The position numbers and the translations under genes are program-made. Source: Paraburkholderia acidicola (lineage in GTDB: Bacteria > Pseudomonadota > Gammaproteobacteria > Burkholderiales > Burkholderiaceae). From it: a DNA stretch of 64,000 bases. Positions 17,330 through 25,786 of this stretch are shown piece after piece (within the stretch, counting starts at the first letter, position 1; every line of letters begins with the position of its first letter). A model generated the notes under the pieces. The model was not told the origin of the DNA. It did not search any database and saw nothing but the letters and a program-made list of their open reading frames with translations. The DNA lies in assembly GCF_002362315.1 (NCBI RefSeq), contig NZ_MTZV01000006.1:2480001-2544000 (forward strand), written 5' to 3'.

Positions 17330-18586
17330 ATGACTGAGAGCAAAACGGGAGTAAAGAAGCGCTTGCCTCTTGAAGGCATAACGGTGCTCGATTTTTCGCG
17401 TGTACTGTCCGGACCGTATTGCACGATGGTGCTTGCGGATCTGGGGGCACGGGTGATCAAGATCGAGCGTGTCGGCACAGGAGACGATACGCGCGCGTGG
17501 GGTCCGTTCGTCGACGACGAGTCCGCGTACTTCATGTGCTTTAACCGCGGAAAAGAAAGCATTGCACTCGACTTCAAGTCGCCACGCGATCGCGCGCTAC
17601 TCGACCGTCTGCTCGACAAGTCCGACGTACTGGTCGAGAACTTCCGGCCCGGTGTGATGGATCGACTCGGCTATGGCGCCGAGCAACTGGCAAGAACGCA
17701 TCCGCATCTCGTCTATGCGTCGATTTCGGGCTTTGGCCATACCGGGCCGTTCAAGGATCTGCCGGGCTATGACATGGTCGTGCAGGCAATGGGCGGTGTC
17801 ATGAGCCTGACCGGTTGGCCCGATCAGCCACCCGCGCGCGTGGGGACGAGTTTCGGCGATCTCGGTGCATCGCTATTCGCGGTGATAGGCATCCTGGCGG
17901 GGTTGTACAAGCGATCGAGAGACGCGCAGGGCACGCACGTGGACATTGCCATGCTCGATTGCCAGGCCGCGCTGATGGAAACGGCATTTGCGCGGCTCGA
18001 CGTCGAAGCGAAGGTACCCAGGCGGACTGGCGATGCGCACCCCTCGCTAGCGCCGTTCGAAAGCTTTGCGGCACAGGATGGCCGTGTTGTCATCGCCGCC
18101 GGCAACGATCAGCTCTTTCTGCTGATGGCAGACGCGATAGGTGTGCCGGAGCTGGCGCTCGATCCGCGGTTTCTGTCCAACGATCTGCGCGTGCAAAACC
18201 GGCCTGCGCTGACCGAAGCGATAGAACGAATCACACGTACCGCACCGATCGATGTCTGGCTCGGCAAGCTGACCGGGGCCGGCGTACCGTGCGCGCCGAT
18301 CAATACGATCGACAAGGTGCTCGAACACCCGCAGCTTCTCTCGCGCAATATGTTTATCCATGTGCAGGGCGAGTCCGAGCGCAAGGTGAAGACCGCGGGC
18401 AGCCCGATCAAGATGAGCACGTCACCCGATGAGGACGTGACGATAGTCAGGAAATCGCCGGCAGTGGACCAGCATCGCGAAGCGATTCTGCGTGAGTTGA
18501 TGGCGGCATCGGGGGCTTACGAGTCGCAGGCCGATGATGGATCGGACGACGACAAGCCGAAACGCTCCGCAAGCCTTGCAGCATGA
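17330..18586 (+). CDS. CaiB/BaiF family III CoA transferase
   Basis: 418 aa, usual length for family III acyl-CoA transferases (formyl-CoA, carnitine-CoA, 2-methylfumaryl or succinyl-CoA:acid transferases). The N-terminus LEGITVLDFSRVLSGPYCTMVLADLGARVIKIE is the family signature. The catalytic Asp is in TSFGDLGASLFAVIGI (about residue 175), and AGAGVPCAPINT-type residues near 320 form the CoA site. It would activate a carboxylic acid by moving CoA from a donor thioester. The next gene, 31 bp on, is an enoyl-CoA hydratase/isomerase, so the pair can make an acyl-CoA and hydrate or isomerise it. Preceded by a TetR operator. The acid is unknown. Confidence 0.9.
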   Translation: MTESKTGVKKRLPLEGITVLDFSRVLSGPYCTMVLADLGARVIKIERVGTGDDTRAWGPFVDDESAYFMCFNRGKESIALDFKSPRDRALLDRLLDKSDVLVENFRPGVMDRLGYGAEQLARTHPHLVYASISGFGHTGPFKDLPGYDMVVQAMGGVMSLTGWPDQPPARVGTSFGDLGASLFAVIGILAGLYKRSRDAQGTHVDIAMLDCQAALMETAFARLDVEAKVPRRTGDAHPSLAPFESFAAQDGRVVIAAGNDQLFLLMADAIGVPELALDPRFLSNDLRVQNRPALTEAIERITRTAPIDVWLGKLTGAGVPCAPINTIDKVLEHPQLLSRNMFIHVQGESERKVKTAGSPIKMSTSPDEDVTIVRKSPAVDQHREAILRELMAASGAYESQADDGSDDDKPKRSASLAA

Positions 18587-18617
18587 CGCTGCGAATCTGA
18601 ACTGACAGGTGGAAACT

Positions 18618-19493
18618 ATGTCGACCGATATTTCAGTAGTGCACGGTGTACCCGCGAAGCAGACAAAGACGCAGGTAGCCGACGTCAACACAAACACCGC
18701 TAATGCCGCATCCGAAAGCGGCGCCTACGAAACCATCAAGATCGATCGCAGGGAGCGTGTTGGACTGATCACGCTCTATCGTCCGAAGAGCCTGAACGCG
18801 CTCAACGTCCAGATGTCGCGCGAAGTGCTCGCTGCGCTTGCCGCTTTCGACAGGGACGACGACATCGGCGCGATTGTGATCACCGGCAATGCACGCGCGT
18901 TTGCAGCCGGGGCGGACATCGAGGAAATGGCTGAAAAATCGTACGTCGACTGGCAGGCAAGCGATTTCTTCGCCGAGTGGGACCGCATTCGAAGCATTTC
19001 AAAGCCGATCATCGCTGCGGTAGGCGGCTACGCGCTCGGCGGTGGATGTGAGCTTGCGATGGCATGTGATTTCATCATTGCCGCCGACGATGCCCAGTTC
19101 GGTCAACCGGAGATCAAACTCGGCGTGTTGCCCGGCATCGGCGGTTCGCAACGCTTGACGCGCGCGGTTGGCAAATCGCTGGCGATGGACCTGATTCTCA
19201 CGGGCCGGAATTTGCGTGCCGACGAAGCATTGGCGGCGGGCCTCGTGGCGCGCGTCGTTCCATCGGCCGGGTTGCTGCAAACCGCACTCGAGACTGCGCA
19301 CACCATCGCCGGTTACAACCTGCCCGCCGTGCGGCTGGCCAAGGAAGCGGTCAACCGGGCATTCGAGTCGCCATTAAGCGAGGGTGTGCTGCATGAGCGG
19401 CGGCTTTTCCAGTCCGCGTTTTCGACCGAAGGTCAAAAGGAAGGCATGCATGCGTTCCTGGCCAAGCGCGCGCCCGTGTTTCGCCATCGATAA
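18618..19493 (+). CDS. Enoyl-CoA hydratase/isomerase (crotonase family)
   Basis: 291 aa from the ATG at 18618 (AGGTGG five bases upstream; a GTG nine bases earlier is possible). After an unusual 40-residue polar N-terminal extension the crotonase fold begins (KIDRRERVGLITLYRPKSLNAL). The oxyanion-hole motif is AFAAGADIEEM, and both catalytic glutamates are present, in GGGCELAMACD and GQPEIKLGVLPGIGGSQRL, so hydratase activity is plausible. The C-terminal EGVLHERRLFQSAFSTEGQKEGMHAFLAKRAPVF is typical. It follows the CoA transferase in what looks like one TetR-controlled operon; the GlxA-type regulator starts 18 bp after it. Confidence 0.9.
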   Translation: MSTDISVVHGVPAKQTKTQVADVNTNTANAASESGAYETIKIDRRERVGLITLYRPKSLNALNVQMSREVLAALAAFDRDDDIGAIVITGNARAFAAGADIEEMAEKSYVDWQASDFFAEWDRIRSISKPIIAAVGGYALGGGCELAMACDFIIAADDAQFGQPEIKLGVLPGIGGSQRLTRAVGKSLAMDLILTGRNLRADEALAAGLVARVVPSAGLLQTALETAHTIAGYNLPAVRLAKEAVNRAFESPLSEGVLHERRLFQSAFSTEGQKEGMHAFLAKRAPVFRHR

Positions 19494-19511
19494 GCCGGAT
19501 ACCCGATCACC

Positions 19512-20471
19512 ATGCGAATTTATGTCCTCGCGCTCGAGGGCGTGTTCGACACGGGTCTGACCACCGTGCTCGACAGCCTGTCGATGGCCAACAATCTTGC
19601 GAAAACGACAGGCGTTACTACGGCAGGCTTCGACATCACCGTGACGGGGATGCGACCCGAGGTACGTACGGCGCTTGGAATGCAGGTGCCTGTTCACGAT
19701 GTGACACATGCGCCCGCGCCGGACTGGATCGTCGTACCGGCGCTTAACCGTATGACAGCTGAAGCGTTAGTGCCTACGCTCGAGCGCAACGATGTGATCG
19801 ATGCATTCGGCGCGCTCCGTTCGTGGCGCGCCGGTGGCGCACGCGTTGCGGCGGCTTGCACCGGTACGTTCGTGCTCGCTGAAAGCGGCTTGCTCGACGG
19901 TGGCGAAGCGACGACCACCTGGTGGCTCTCACCGCTGTTCCGGCAGCGCTATCCGCATGTGAGTCTGGACGCACATCGCATCGTCGTTCCGAGCGGCGCC
20001 GCGGTGACGGCGGGGGCGGCCCTGAGCCATCTTGACCTCGGGCTCTGGTTGATTCGCAACAATAGCCCTGAGCTTGCATCGCTCGTGGCCAGGTACCTGG
20101 TATTCGATTCGCGGATGTCGCAATCCGTCTATGCGATTTCCGATCACCTTTCGCATTCGGACCCGCTCGTCGAGCAGTTCGATCGCTGGGTGCGTGAACA
20201 CCTCGACGCGGCACTCGTGCTCGACGTCGTTGCCGATGGCCTGGGGACCAGCACTCGCACGCTGACGCGACGTCTAAACGCCGTGCTAGGAAAAACGCCG
20301 GTTGAGTACATCCAGGATCTGCGGATCGAGCGCGCCGTGCATTTACTCAAGACGACGAAGCTCACAATCGATCGCATTGCCGAGCAGGTCGGCTATGCGG
20401 ATGGCAGCACGTTGCGAACGTTGCTAAGGCGAAGGACGGGGAAAGGCGTGCGCGAGTTGCGGGGGGCTTGA
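19512..20471 (+). CDS. GlxA/AraC-family transcriptional regulator
   Basis: 319 aa. The N-terminal DJ-1/PfpI-like (class I glutamine amidotransferase) domain covers about 1-190, with the nucleophile-elbow remnant AAACTGTFVLAESGLL. The C-terminal AraC-type double HTH covers about 215-318 (LDVVADGLGTSTRTLTRRLNAVLGKTPVEYIQDLRIERAVHLLKTTKLTIDRIAEQVGYADGS). Members include GbdR, ArgR and CdhR, which sense amino acids or quaternary amines. It starts 18 bp after the enoyl-CoA hydratase on the same strand and may be co-transcribed; its targets cannot be deduced from the sequence. Confidence 0.9.
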   Translation: MRIYVLALEGVFDTGLTTVLDSLSMANNLAKTTGVTTAGFDITVTGMRPEVRTALGMQVPVHDVTHAPAPDWIVVPALNRMTAEALVPTLERNDVIDAFGALRSWRAGGARVAAACTGTFVLAESGLLDGGEATTTWWLSPLFRQRYPHVSLDAHRIVVPSGAAVTAGAALSHLDLGLWLIRNNSPELASLVARYLVFDSRMSQSVYAISDHLSHSDPLVEQFDRWVREHLDAALVLDVVADGLGTSTRTLTRRLNAVLGKTPVEYIQDLRIERAVHLLKTTKLTIDRIAEQVGYADGSTLRTLLRRRTGKGVRELRGA

Positions 20472-20498
20472 GTTGTCGTGAGTTGTTGTTATGCCCGG

Positions 20499-21074
20499 TC
20501 ACTCGAGATTCGCATGCCGCTGGGCCATCTCCTCTTCACCGATGCCTTTCTTCATTCTCAAGCTGCACACGATCGCTTCGCATATGAGAAAAAAAACCTG
20601 CTCGAACAGGGTGCGCATGGGCTGCAGATTCTGCGGATGATCGCGATTCACCAGACCGGCGGGGGCGGGAATGATCACCGTCACATCTGCCGCCATTGAG
20701 CGGTTGCCCGAGCGCCGTGCCGTGAACAGCGCGACTCTGGCACCGGCCTGTCGCCCTTGATCGAGTACCGCCGACACGCTGCGCGTTTCTCCCGAGCCGG
20801 AAGCTGCGATGATCAGATCGTCGGCCCCGACGGGCGGGCACGGTAAGCCGCCTGCCATATACGCTTCGAATCCCAGGTGATTGAGTCGCATGCAGAACGC
20901 CTGCAGAAGAATGCCGGACCGGCCCGCGCCCAGGCAGAACACTTTCGGCGCGCGTTCGATCTCGGCGACGAGCGCATTGAGATCAGCGGGACTGACGGCA
21001 TGCAGAGACGCCTGTATTTCACCGAGGATGGCGTCTGTCAGTCCTGGTATCTCCAGTTGCATCGGATCGGTCAT
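20499..21074 (-). CDS. SIS-domain sugar-phosphate isomerase (HxlB-like)
   Basis: 191 aa from the ATG at 21074. A single SIS domain: FCLGAGRSGILLQAFCMRLNHLGFEAYMAGGL near residues 46-77 and the phosphate loop ASGSGETRSV near 90-99. Length and motifs match the 6-phospho-3-hexuloisomerase group, which interconverts a 3-ketose 6-phosphate and fructose 6-phosphate in the RuMP pathway; related family members act on other sugar phosphates. No hexulose-phosphate synthase is nearby; the neighbouring epimerase is of the ribulose-phosphate-3-epimerase type instead. The gene is divergent from the FGGY kinase with a 241-bp shared regulatory region, so it probably belongs to the same sugar pathway. Confidence 0.85.
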   Translation of the reverse strand: MTDPMQLEIPGLTDAILGEIQASLHAVSPADLNALVAEIERAPKVFCLGAGRSGILLQAFCMRLNHLGFEAYMAGGLPCPPVGADDLIIAASGSGETRSVSAVLDQGRQAGARVALFTARRSGNRSMAADVTVIIPAPAGLVNRDHPQNLQPMRTLFEQVFFLICEAIVCSLRMKKGIGEEEMAQRHANLE

Positions 21075-21203
21075 GGTCGTACTTCGCGTCAGGTTTGATG
21101 GAGTCCGGCACCCGGAAGCTGTTCCGCTCGTTTTGCCGATTCCAACCTGTCGGACGGGAAAACGTGAAGCTGTCGGGGCAACTATAACATCAACTGGACA
21201 AAA

Positions 21204-21228
21204 TGGTATAGTTACACCAATTATGGTG
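21204..21228. promoter_or_regulatory. Candidate operator between isomerase and kinase genes
   Basis: Overlapping dyads TGGT-N8-ACCA (21204-21219) and CACCA-ATTA-TGGTG (21215-21228) in the divergent 241-bp region. The octamer TGGTATAG here recurs as TGGTAAAG (minus strand of 24541-24548) before the ABC transporter, which suggests a common regulator, perhaps the DeoR protein at 23524-24297. Confidence 0.45.
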
Positions 21229-21315
21229 AATTTCAAACTTCTCCTGTGTAAAGTCTGTCTGGAATTGAGCAAAGTCGCGAATAGAGCGATGAAGAACGGT
21301 AGATAGAGGCAACCC

Positions 21316-22812
21316 ATGTATCTAGGCATCGACTGCGGTACACAAGGCACCAAAGTGGTTTTGCTCGACCCGGAAACCGGCTCGCTGGTGGCCCGCGGTC
21401 ATGCCAGTCATCCCGTCATCGCCGAAGCCAGTGGGCGTCGCGAGCAGAAAGCCGAATGGTGGATCGCCGCGCTACGACAAGCCTTGCAAGACCTGTTTGC
21501 CGGGACCACGCGCAGCCCGGCGGATGTCTCGGCGATAGCGGTATCGGGGCAACAGCATGGGCTCGTCATGCTGGATGATGGCGGCGCGGTGATACGCAAT
21601 GTGAAGCTGTGGAACGATACGGAAACGGCGGCGGTCAATGAGCAACTCTTTCATGCCGCGGGCGGCGAGAAGCGCATCCGTAGCCTGATTGGCACCACGA
21701 TTCCGGTGGGTTTCACAGCGTCGAAGGTCGCATGGGTCCGGCAACACGAGCCCGATATCTACGCACAGATGCAGCAGGTTCTTTTGCCGCATGACTACAT
21801 CAACTACTGGCTGACGGGCGAATGTGCAACGGATGCGGGCGAGGCGTCCGGGACCGGTTACTTCGATGTCCTTTCCCGCATATGGTCATCGCACATGGTG
21901 GACGTGATCGATCCGACGGGGCGACTGGAACGGTCTCTGCCCCGCATCGCTTCGCCGCTCGAGCCAATTGGCACCGTGCGCCCTGAAGTGGCTGCGGAAT
22001 TCGGTTTTTCGCCGGGCGTGCTGGTTGCCTGCGGGTCCGGCGACAACGTGATGGGTGCCCTGGGCACAGGCAATGTGGCAGCGGGACGCGCGACGCTCGG
22101 CCTCGGAACCTCGGGCGTGCTGAACCTGCATGCGGACAAACTGGCGGAGTCCGTCGACCCCAGCATCTACGTGTTCTGCGGTCTCGATGGTGGCTGGCTA
22201 CCGACCATCGCGACCATGAATGCGACTTCGACAACGACGTTGCTGCAACAACTGTTCGAAGTCGAGATCGCCGAAGTCGAACATTTGATCGCCTCGGCAA
22301 GCCCCGGTGCGGGCGGCGTGCGAATGTTTCCGTATTTCAATGGCGAGCGCATTCCTGCGCTGCCGCGTGCGCGCGCGGTGATGAAGGGCCTGTCCGCGGA
22401 CAACATGACACGTGCCAATCTGATGAGAGCGGGAGCCGAGTCCGTCGCGTTCGGCTTGAAGTGGGGCTATGAACGGCTTGCGCTGAGTTTCGAACGTGCA
22501 GAGCAATTCCGCTTGACGGGCGGCGGCGCGAACAGCGCGGCATGGCGGCAGATACTCGCCGACGTCTTCGATACCGACGTGATTCGCGTCAAGTGCGACG
22601 AGGGCGGCGCCTATGCTGCGGCGCTGCTCGCCCTCACGGTGCATCAACGCGCGAAAGGCGCGTCTGTCACGCTGTACGACGTTTGCGAGCGCTATGTCGA
22701 ACTCGATGAGACGCGCGCCGCACAACCGCGCCCAGATGTCGTAGCGCTTTACAAGGAATGGTTTGCGGCCTTTACCGACACGATTGCAAACGAAGACTTC
22801 GAGGCGGATTGA
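21316..22812 (+). CDS. FGGY-family carbohydrate kinase (xylulokinase-like)
   Basis: 498 aa, full length. The FGGY ATPase signatures are clear: phosphate 1 loop GIDCGTQGTKVVLLD at residue 4, catalytic-region KLWNDTETAAV near 97, AVSGQQHGLVMLD near 76, and the C-terminal FRLTGGGANSAAWRQILADV near 395. It phosphorylates a sugar (D-xylulose in the best-known members) with ATP in the cytoplasm. GAGG six bases before the ATG. The next gene starts 2 bp after its stop, so the two are coupled. Specificity for D-xylulose is not certain, because the neighbours (3-epimerase, SIS isomerase, ribose-type ABC importer) fit any 2-ketose. Confidence 0.9.
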   Translation: MYLGIDCGTQGTKVVLLDPETGSLVARGHASHPVIAEASGRREQKAEWWIAALRQALQDLFAGTTRSPADVSAIAVSGQQHGLVMLDDGGAVIRNVKLWNDTETAAVNEQLFHAAGGEKRIRSLIGTTIPVGFTASKVAWVRQHEPDIYAQMQQVLLPHDYINYWLTGECATDAGEASGTGYFDVLSRIWSSHMVDVIDPTGRLERSLPRIASPLEPIGTVRPEVAAEFGFSPGVLVACGSGDNVMGALGTGNVAAGRATLGLGTSGVLNLHADKLAESVDPSIYVFCGLDGGWLPTIATMNATSTTTLLQQLFEVEIAEVEHLIASASPGAGGVRMFPYFNGERIPALPRARAVMKGLSADNMTRANLMRAGAESVAFGLKWGYERLALSFERAEQFRLTGGGANSAAWRQILADVFDTDVIRVKCDEGGAYAAALLALTVHQRAKGASVTLYDVCERYVELDETRAAQPRPDVVALYKEWFAAFTDTIANEDFEAD

Positions 22813-22814
22813 AC

Positions 22815-23537
22815 GTGGATATCGCCTGGGAAAAATCCTGTCTGATTGTGCCGTCGCTGATCACGTTCGATCTGAGCAACCTCGAACGCGCAACCGAGGT
22901 CATCGCAGCGTCTGGACTCGATGCCGTGCATCTCGATGTGATCGACGGTCATTTCAGCCCGAGCATGCCGCTAGGGATCGAGACGATTGCGCACTTGCGG
23001 CGCAAGACAGATCTGGTTTTCGATGTTCACGTCATGGCCACGCGCCACGACTACTTTATCGATGCTCTGCTCGATATCGGCGTACAGCAGCTTACTTTTC
23101 AGATCGAGTCGGAGCCTCATGTAGACCGGATGCTCAACCACATCCGCTCCACAGGCGTGCGGGCAGGCGTCGCGCTAAAGCCGTCTACACCGCTCAGCAC
23201 GCTTGAGTTTGTACTGGAGCGATGCGACACCGTGCTGCTGATGCTCACCAACCCCGGCTATGCCGGCGTGCGCGGTGAGACACAGGTGCCGTATGCGGAG
23301 CGGAAGATTCTTGCCTTGCGAGCGATGATCGAACAACAGGGACTTGCTACTGCGATCGAGATCGACGGTCGTGTTTCGAAGGGGAACATCAGCCGGTTCG
23401 CTCCAGCCGCCGTCGATATGTTCGTTGCGGGGAGCATGTGTATTTCAAGAGATTCACCCGCGACCGGGCTTAGCGAACTGGTCGAACTCCGTCGCGCGCT
23501 GCTCGCTACACTGCCATCTGGCATCAATCGGCAATGA
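22815..23537 (+). CDS. Ribulose-phosphate 3-epimerase-like TIM-barrel enzyme
   Basis: 240 aa from a GTG start at 22815, chosen because GAGGCGG lies just upstream and because earlier starts run through the kinase gene. Motifs of the RPE / D-allulose-6-phosphate 3-epimerase family are in order: VPSLITFDLSN at the start, HLDVIDGHFSPSM (catalytic Asp and metal His), DVHVMATR, MLTNPGYAG, and EIDGRVS with the second Asp. It inverts C3 of a ketose phosphate, metal-dependent. As the product of the kinase would be a ketose phosphate, this is the logical next step of the pathway. Its 3' end overlaps the convergent deoR gene by 14 bp. Confidence 0.88.
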   Translation: MDIAWEKSCLIVPSLITFDLSNLERATEVIAASGLDAVHLDVIDGHFSPSMPLGIETIAHLRRKTDLVFDVHVMATRHDYFIDALLDIGVQQLTFQIESEPHVDRMLNHIRSTGVRAGVALKPSTPLSTLEFVLERCDTVLLMLTNPGYAGVRGETQVPYAERKILALRAMIEQQGLATAIEIDGRVSKGNISRFAPAAVDMFVAGSMCISRDSPATGLSELVELRRALLATLPSGINRQ

Positions 23538-24297
23538 GCACCTCGAGGCCCTTTGCTTCGAGGTCGTAGCGGTATTGCGCAGGTATGCCCGCATCGGTTA
23601 TCACCCTGTCGAAACTTTCCACACCAGCAAAACTGCAGGTCGATACCTTGCCGAATTTCGATGAGTCGACCAGCAGGATTCGCTCAACACTCGATTGCAT
23701 CGCCGCCTGCTTCCATGAGCAGTCTTCGACGTAGCTGCAGGTGAGTCCCTGTCTCAGCTCGTATCCGGTTGCCCCGATGAAGGCCTTGTTCGCGCGATAA
23801 CGTTGCATCGCCTGAATCGCGTCGGGTCCGGAGAAGGTATAGGACTTCGGCGAAAGCACGCCGCCAAGCGAAATCACGGTCGTGTCCTCCCGTTTCGCCA
23901 GCACATTGATGGTGTTCAGGCTGTAGCAAATAAACGTAAACGCACCTTCGGCGGGCAGGCATTCGGCGAGTTGTTGAACGGTGGTCCCCGAGTCGAGGAT
24001 GACCACGTCCCCCGGGCTGAGCAGCCGGCTTGCTGCAAGCGCAATCCGGCGTTTCTCCGCGGGGTGCTGGGAGCCTTCGGTCTGTGCGTTGTAGTTCGCA
24101 GTCGTGCTGCCATTGTCCAGCGATGCCACGCCGCCGTAGACCGTGCGCACCTTGCCCGCATCAGCCAGGTCGCGCACATCGCGTCGGATCGTCATTTCAG
24201 AAACGTCTAGCGCTTTGGCCAGATCGCCAATGCTCATGAAATGCCGGGAATCGACCATGTCGAGGATCTGGCCGGACCGTTGCTCTTTGCTAGCCAT
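23524..24297 (-). CDS. DeoR-family sugar-phosphate-responsive regulator
   Basis: 257 aa from the ATG at 24297. The N-terminal winged HTH (about 4-58) contains the family signature MSIGDLAKALDVSEMTIRRDVRDLADAGKVRTVYGG. The C-terminal phosphosugar-sensing domain (about 75-235) includes EKRRIALAASRLLSPGDVVILDSGTTVQQLAE and LLVDSSKFGK. DeoR repressors are usually released by a phosphorylated intermediate of the pathway they control. It lies between the kinase/epimerase pair and the ABC transporter, so these are its likely targets; repeats sharing a TGGTAWAG core occur in both promoter regions. The long upstream extension of the frame has no coding look. Confidence 0.92.
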   Translation of the reverse strand: MASKEQRSGQILDMVDSRHFMSIGDLAKALDVSEMTIRRDVRDLADAGKVRTVYGGVASLDNGSTTANYNAQTEGSQHPAEKRRIALAASRLLSPGDVVILDSGTTVQQLAECLPAEGAFTFICYSLNTINVLAKREDTTVISLGGVLSPKSYTFSGPDAIQAMQRYRANKAFIGATGYELRQGLTCSYVEDCSWKQAAMQSSVERILLVDSSKFGKVSTCSFAGVESFDRVITDAGIPAQYRYDLEAKGLEVLIAD

Positions 24298-24728
24298 AGA
24301 AATGTCGGGTTCTTGATAAGAGTGGGTGGCTGGAACAGACCACCATCGTTTCGAGCAGACGATGTTCAACGTCGAACATGTTAACCCATAAGTCGCAAAA
24401 AACAGATGCATCTGTGTGGCGGATTCGACTTCGAACACCCGTCCTGCGTCGATCAGGATGACCTGAAAACCGCGCCGTCGCTGCCTCTATAGCCAGTCGC
24501 CACGCCGTTTCGCCCATCTCCACGGCGAAGTTGATCATATCTTTACCATTTAGTTGAATCTTTACCTTTTTAAGGTTAGGATGTGATCGATGTGCAACAT
24601 TGCACGTGGCACGATGCCAGCGATGACGACCGGGCTCCCCACAGTTGGGCGGCTCCGGATCGGCTCAAAAGGACAAGTTGGAGACAAGGCGCAGTGCTGT
24701 CGATGCGTCGCCGGATCAGGAGGCAAAC
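24298..24728. promoter_or_regulatory. 431-bp divergent regulatory region with direct repeats
   Basis: No gene is supported. It separates deoR from the ABC permease gene. Two direct repeats ATCTTTACC (24539-24547 and 24558-24566, 19-bp period) lie about 165-190 bp before the permease start; direct repeats are typical of DeoR operators. The rest holds nothing recognisable. Confidence 0.5.
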
Positions 24729-25772
24729 ATGAGTAGTCTTGAATCACCCGGAACGACAAGGCGTCACTTTCGGCTGCCTGCCGAAACAGGCATCGCGGTC
24801 GTATTTCTCGTGGTCATGCTGGGCGGCTTCATCGCCACACCGAATTTCCTCACGCTTTCGAACATGATGGTGCTGCTGCTGAACGGCGCCGTCATCGGCT
24901 TTCTGTGTCTTGGCCAGTCGTTTGTCCTGCTCACTGGCGGGATCGATCTCTCCTGCGGGTCCATCGTTGCGATGACCTGTGTCGTCGCTGCATTGCTGAT
25001 GCAAAGTCTCGGCTTGCCATGGCAACTGGCCGTGCCGCTCGTGCTGGTGATTGGCGCGCTGGCGGGCATGATCAACGGCTGGATTATCGACCGCACGGGC
25101 GTGCCGCCCTTCATCGTGACGTTTGCCACCATGGGCGTTGCGGCATCCATTCCGCAAATCATTACCGGCGCTGAGTCCATCCGGGTCACCCAGATCGGCT
25201 ATAGCCTCATCGGGCAGTCACGTCCGTTTGGGGTGCCGTTTCCCGTGCTGGCCTTGCTCGTGGCAATCGCTATCGCAGCCTTGCTACTGAAGCGGACGGT
25301 GACCGGGACGCACATCTATGCGGTCGGCGGCAACGCAGATGCAGCCCGCTTATCGGGTATCAGCGTGCCGCGCGTCACGCTGTTCGTCTACTCGGTGTCG
25401 GGTCTCTGTGCCGCATGCGGGGGCCTCATTTACGGCTCGCGGCTGATGACGGGCTATCCGACTGCGGGTCGCGGCGACGAACTGTTTTTCTCGATCGCTG
25501 GAGCTGTGGTGGGCGGAGTGAGCCTGTTTGGCGGAAGCGGCAGCGTAGTGGGCGCGATGATTGGCGCCATGCTGATCGCCGCAATCTCGAATCTGATGAA
25601 TGTGCTGAACGTGAGCGCGTACTGGCAGCCACTAGTCATCGGTCTGATCATTCTGGCCGGCGTAACGCTTGATACCTTGCGGTCGTCCAGACGCCTTAGC
25701 TTCCCCTGGCTGAAGTCCCGCAGCGGGCAGAAGCAGGTTCAGCACAAAGATTCACTGAAGAGCACGACTTAA
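24729..25772 (+). CDS. Ribose-type ABC transporter permease (RbsC-like)
   Basis: 347 aa from the ATG at 24729, preceded by a strong AGGAGG five bases upstream. About ten hydrophobic segments; the family signatures GIDLSCGSIVAMT (about 70-85), GTHIYAVGGNADAARLSGI (about 195-213) and GRGDELFFSIAGAVVGGVSLFGGSGSVVG (about 250-280) identify the branched RbsC/XylH permease class of carbohydrate-uptake type 2 importers. It forms the membrane channel with the lipoprotein and ATPase encoded just downstream. Gene order permease, binding protein, ATPase differs from the E. coli rbs order. Confidence 0.93.
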   Translation: MSSLESPGTTRRHFRLPAETGIAVVFLVVMLGGFIATPNFLTLSNMMVLLLNGAVIGFLCLGQSFVLLTGGIDLSCGSIVAMTCVVAALLMQSLGLPWQLAVPLVLVIGALAGMINGWIIDRTGVPPFIVTFATMGVAASIPQIITGAESIRVTQIGYSLIGQSRPFGVPFPVLALLVAIAIAALLLKRTVTGTHIYAVGGNADAARLSGISVPRVTLFVYSVSGLCAACGGLIYGSRLMTGYPTAGRGDELFFSIAGAVVGGVSLFGGSGSVVGAMIGAMLIAAISNLMNVLNVSAYWQPLVIGLIILAGVTLDTLRSSRRLSFPWLKSRSGQKQVQHKDSLKSTT

Positions 25773-25786
25773 CCGGGGTAAATCAC

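Noticed and set aside
20499..21353. Longer isomerase starting at a TTG at 21353
   Set aside because: The 93-residue extension overlaps the start of the divergent kinase gene and looks non-coding; the SIS homology begins just after the ATG at 21074.
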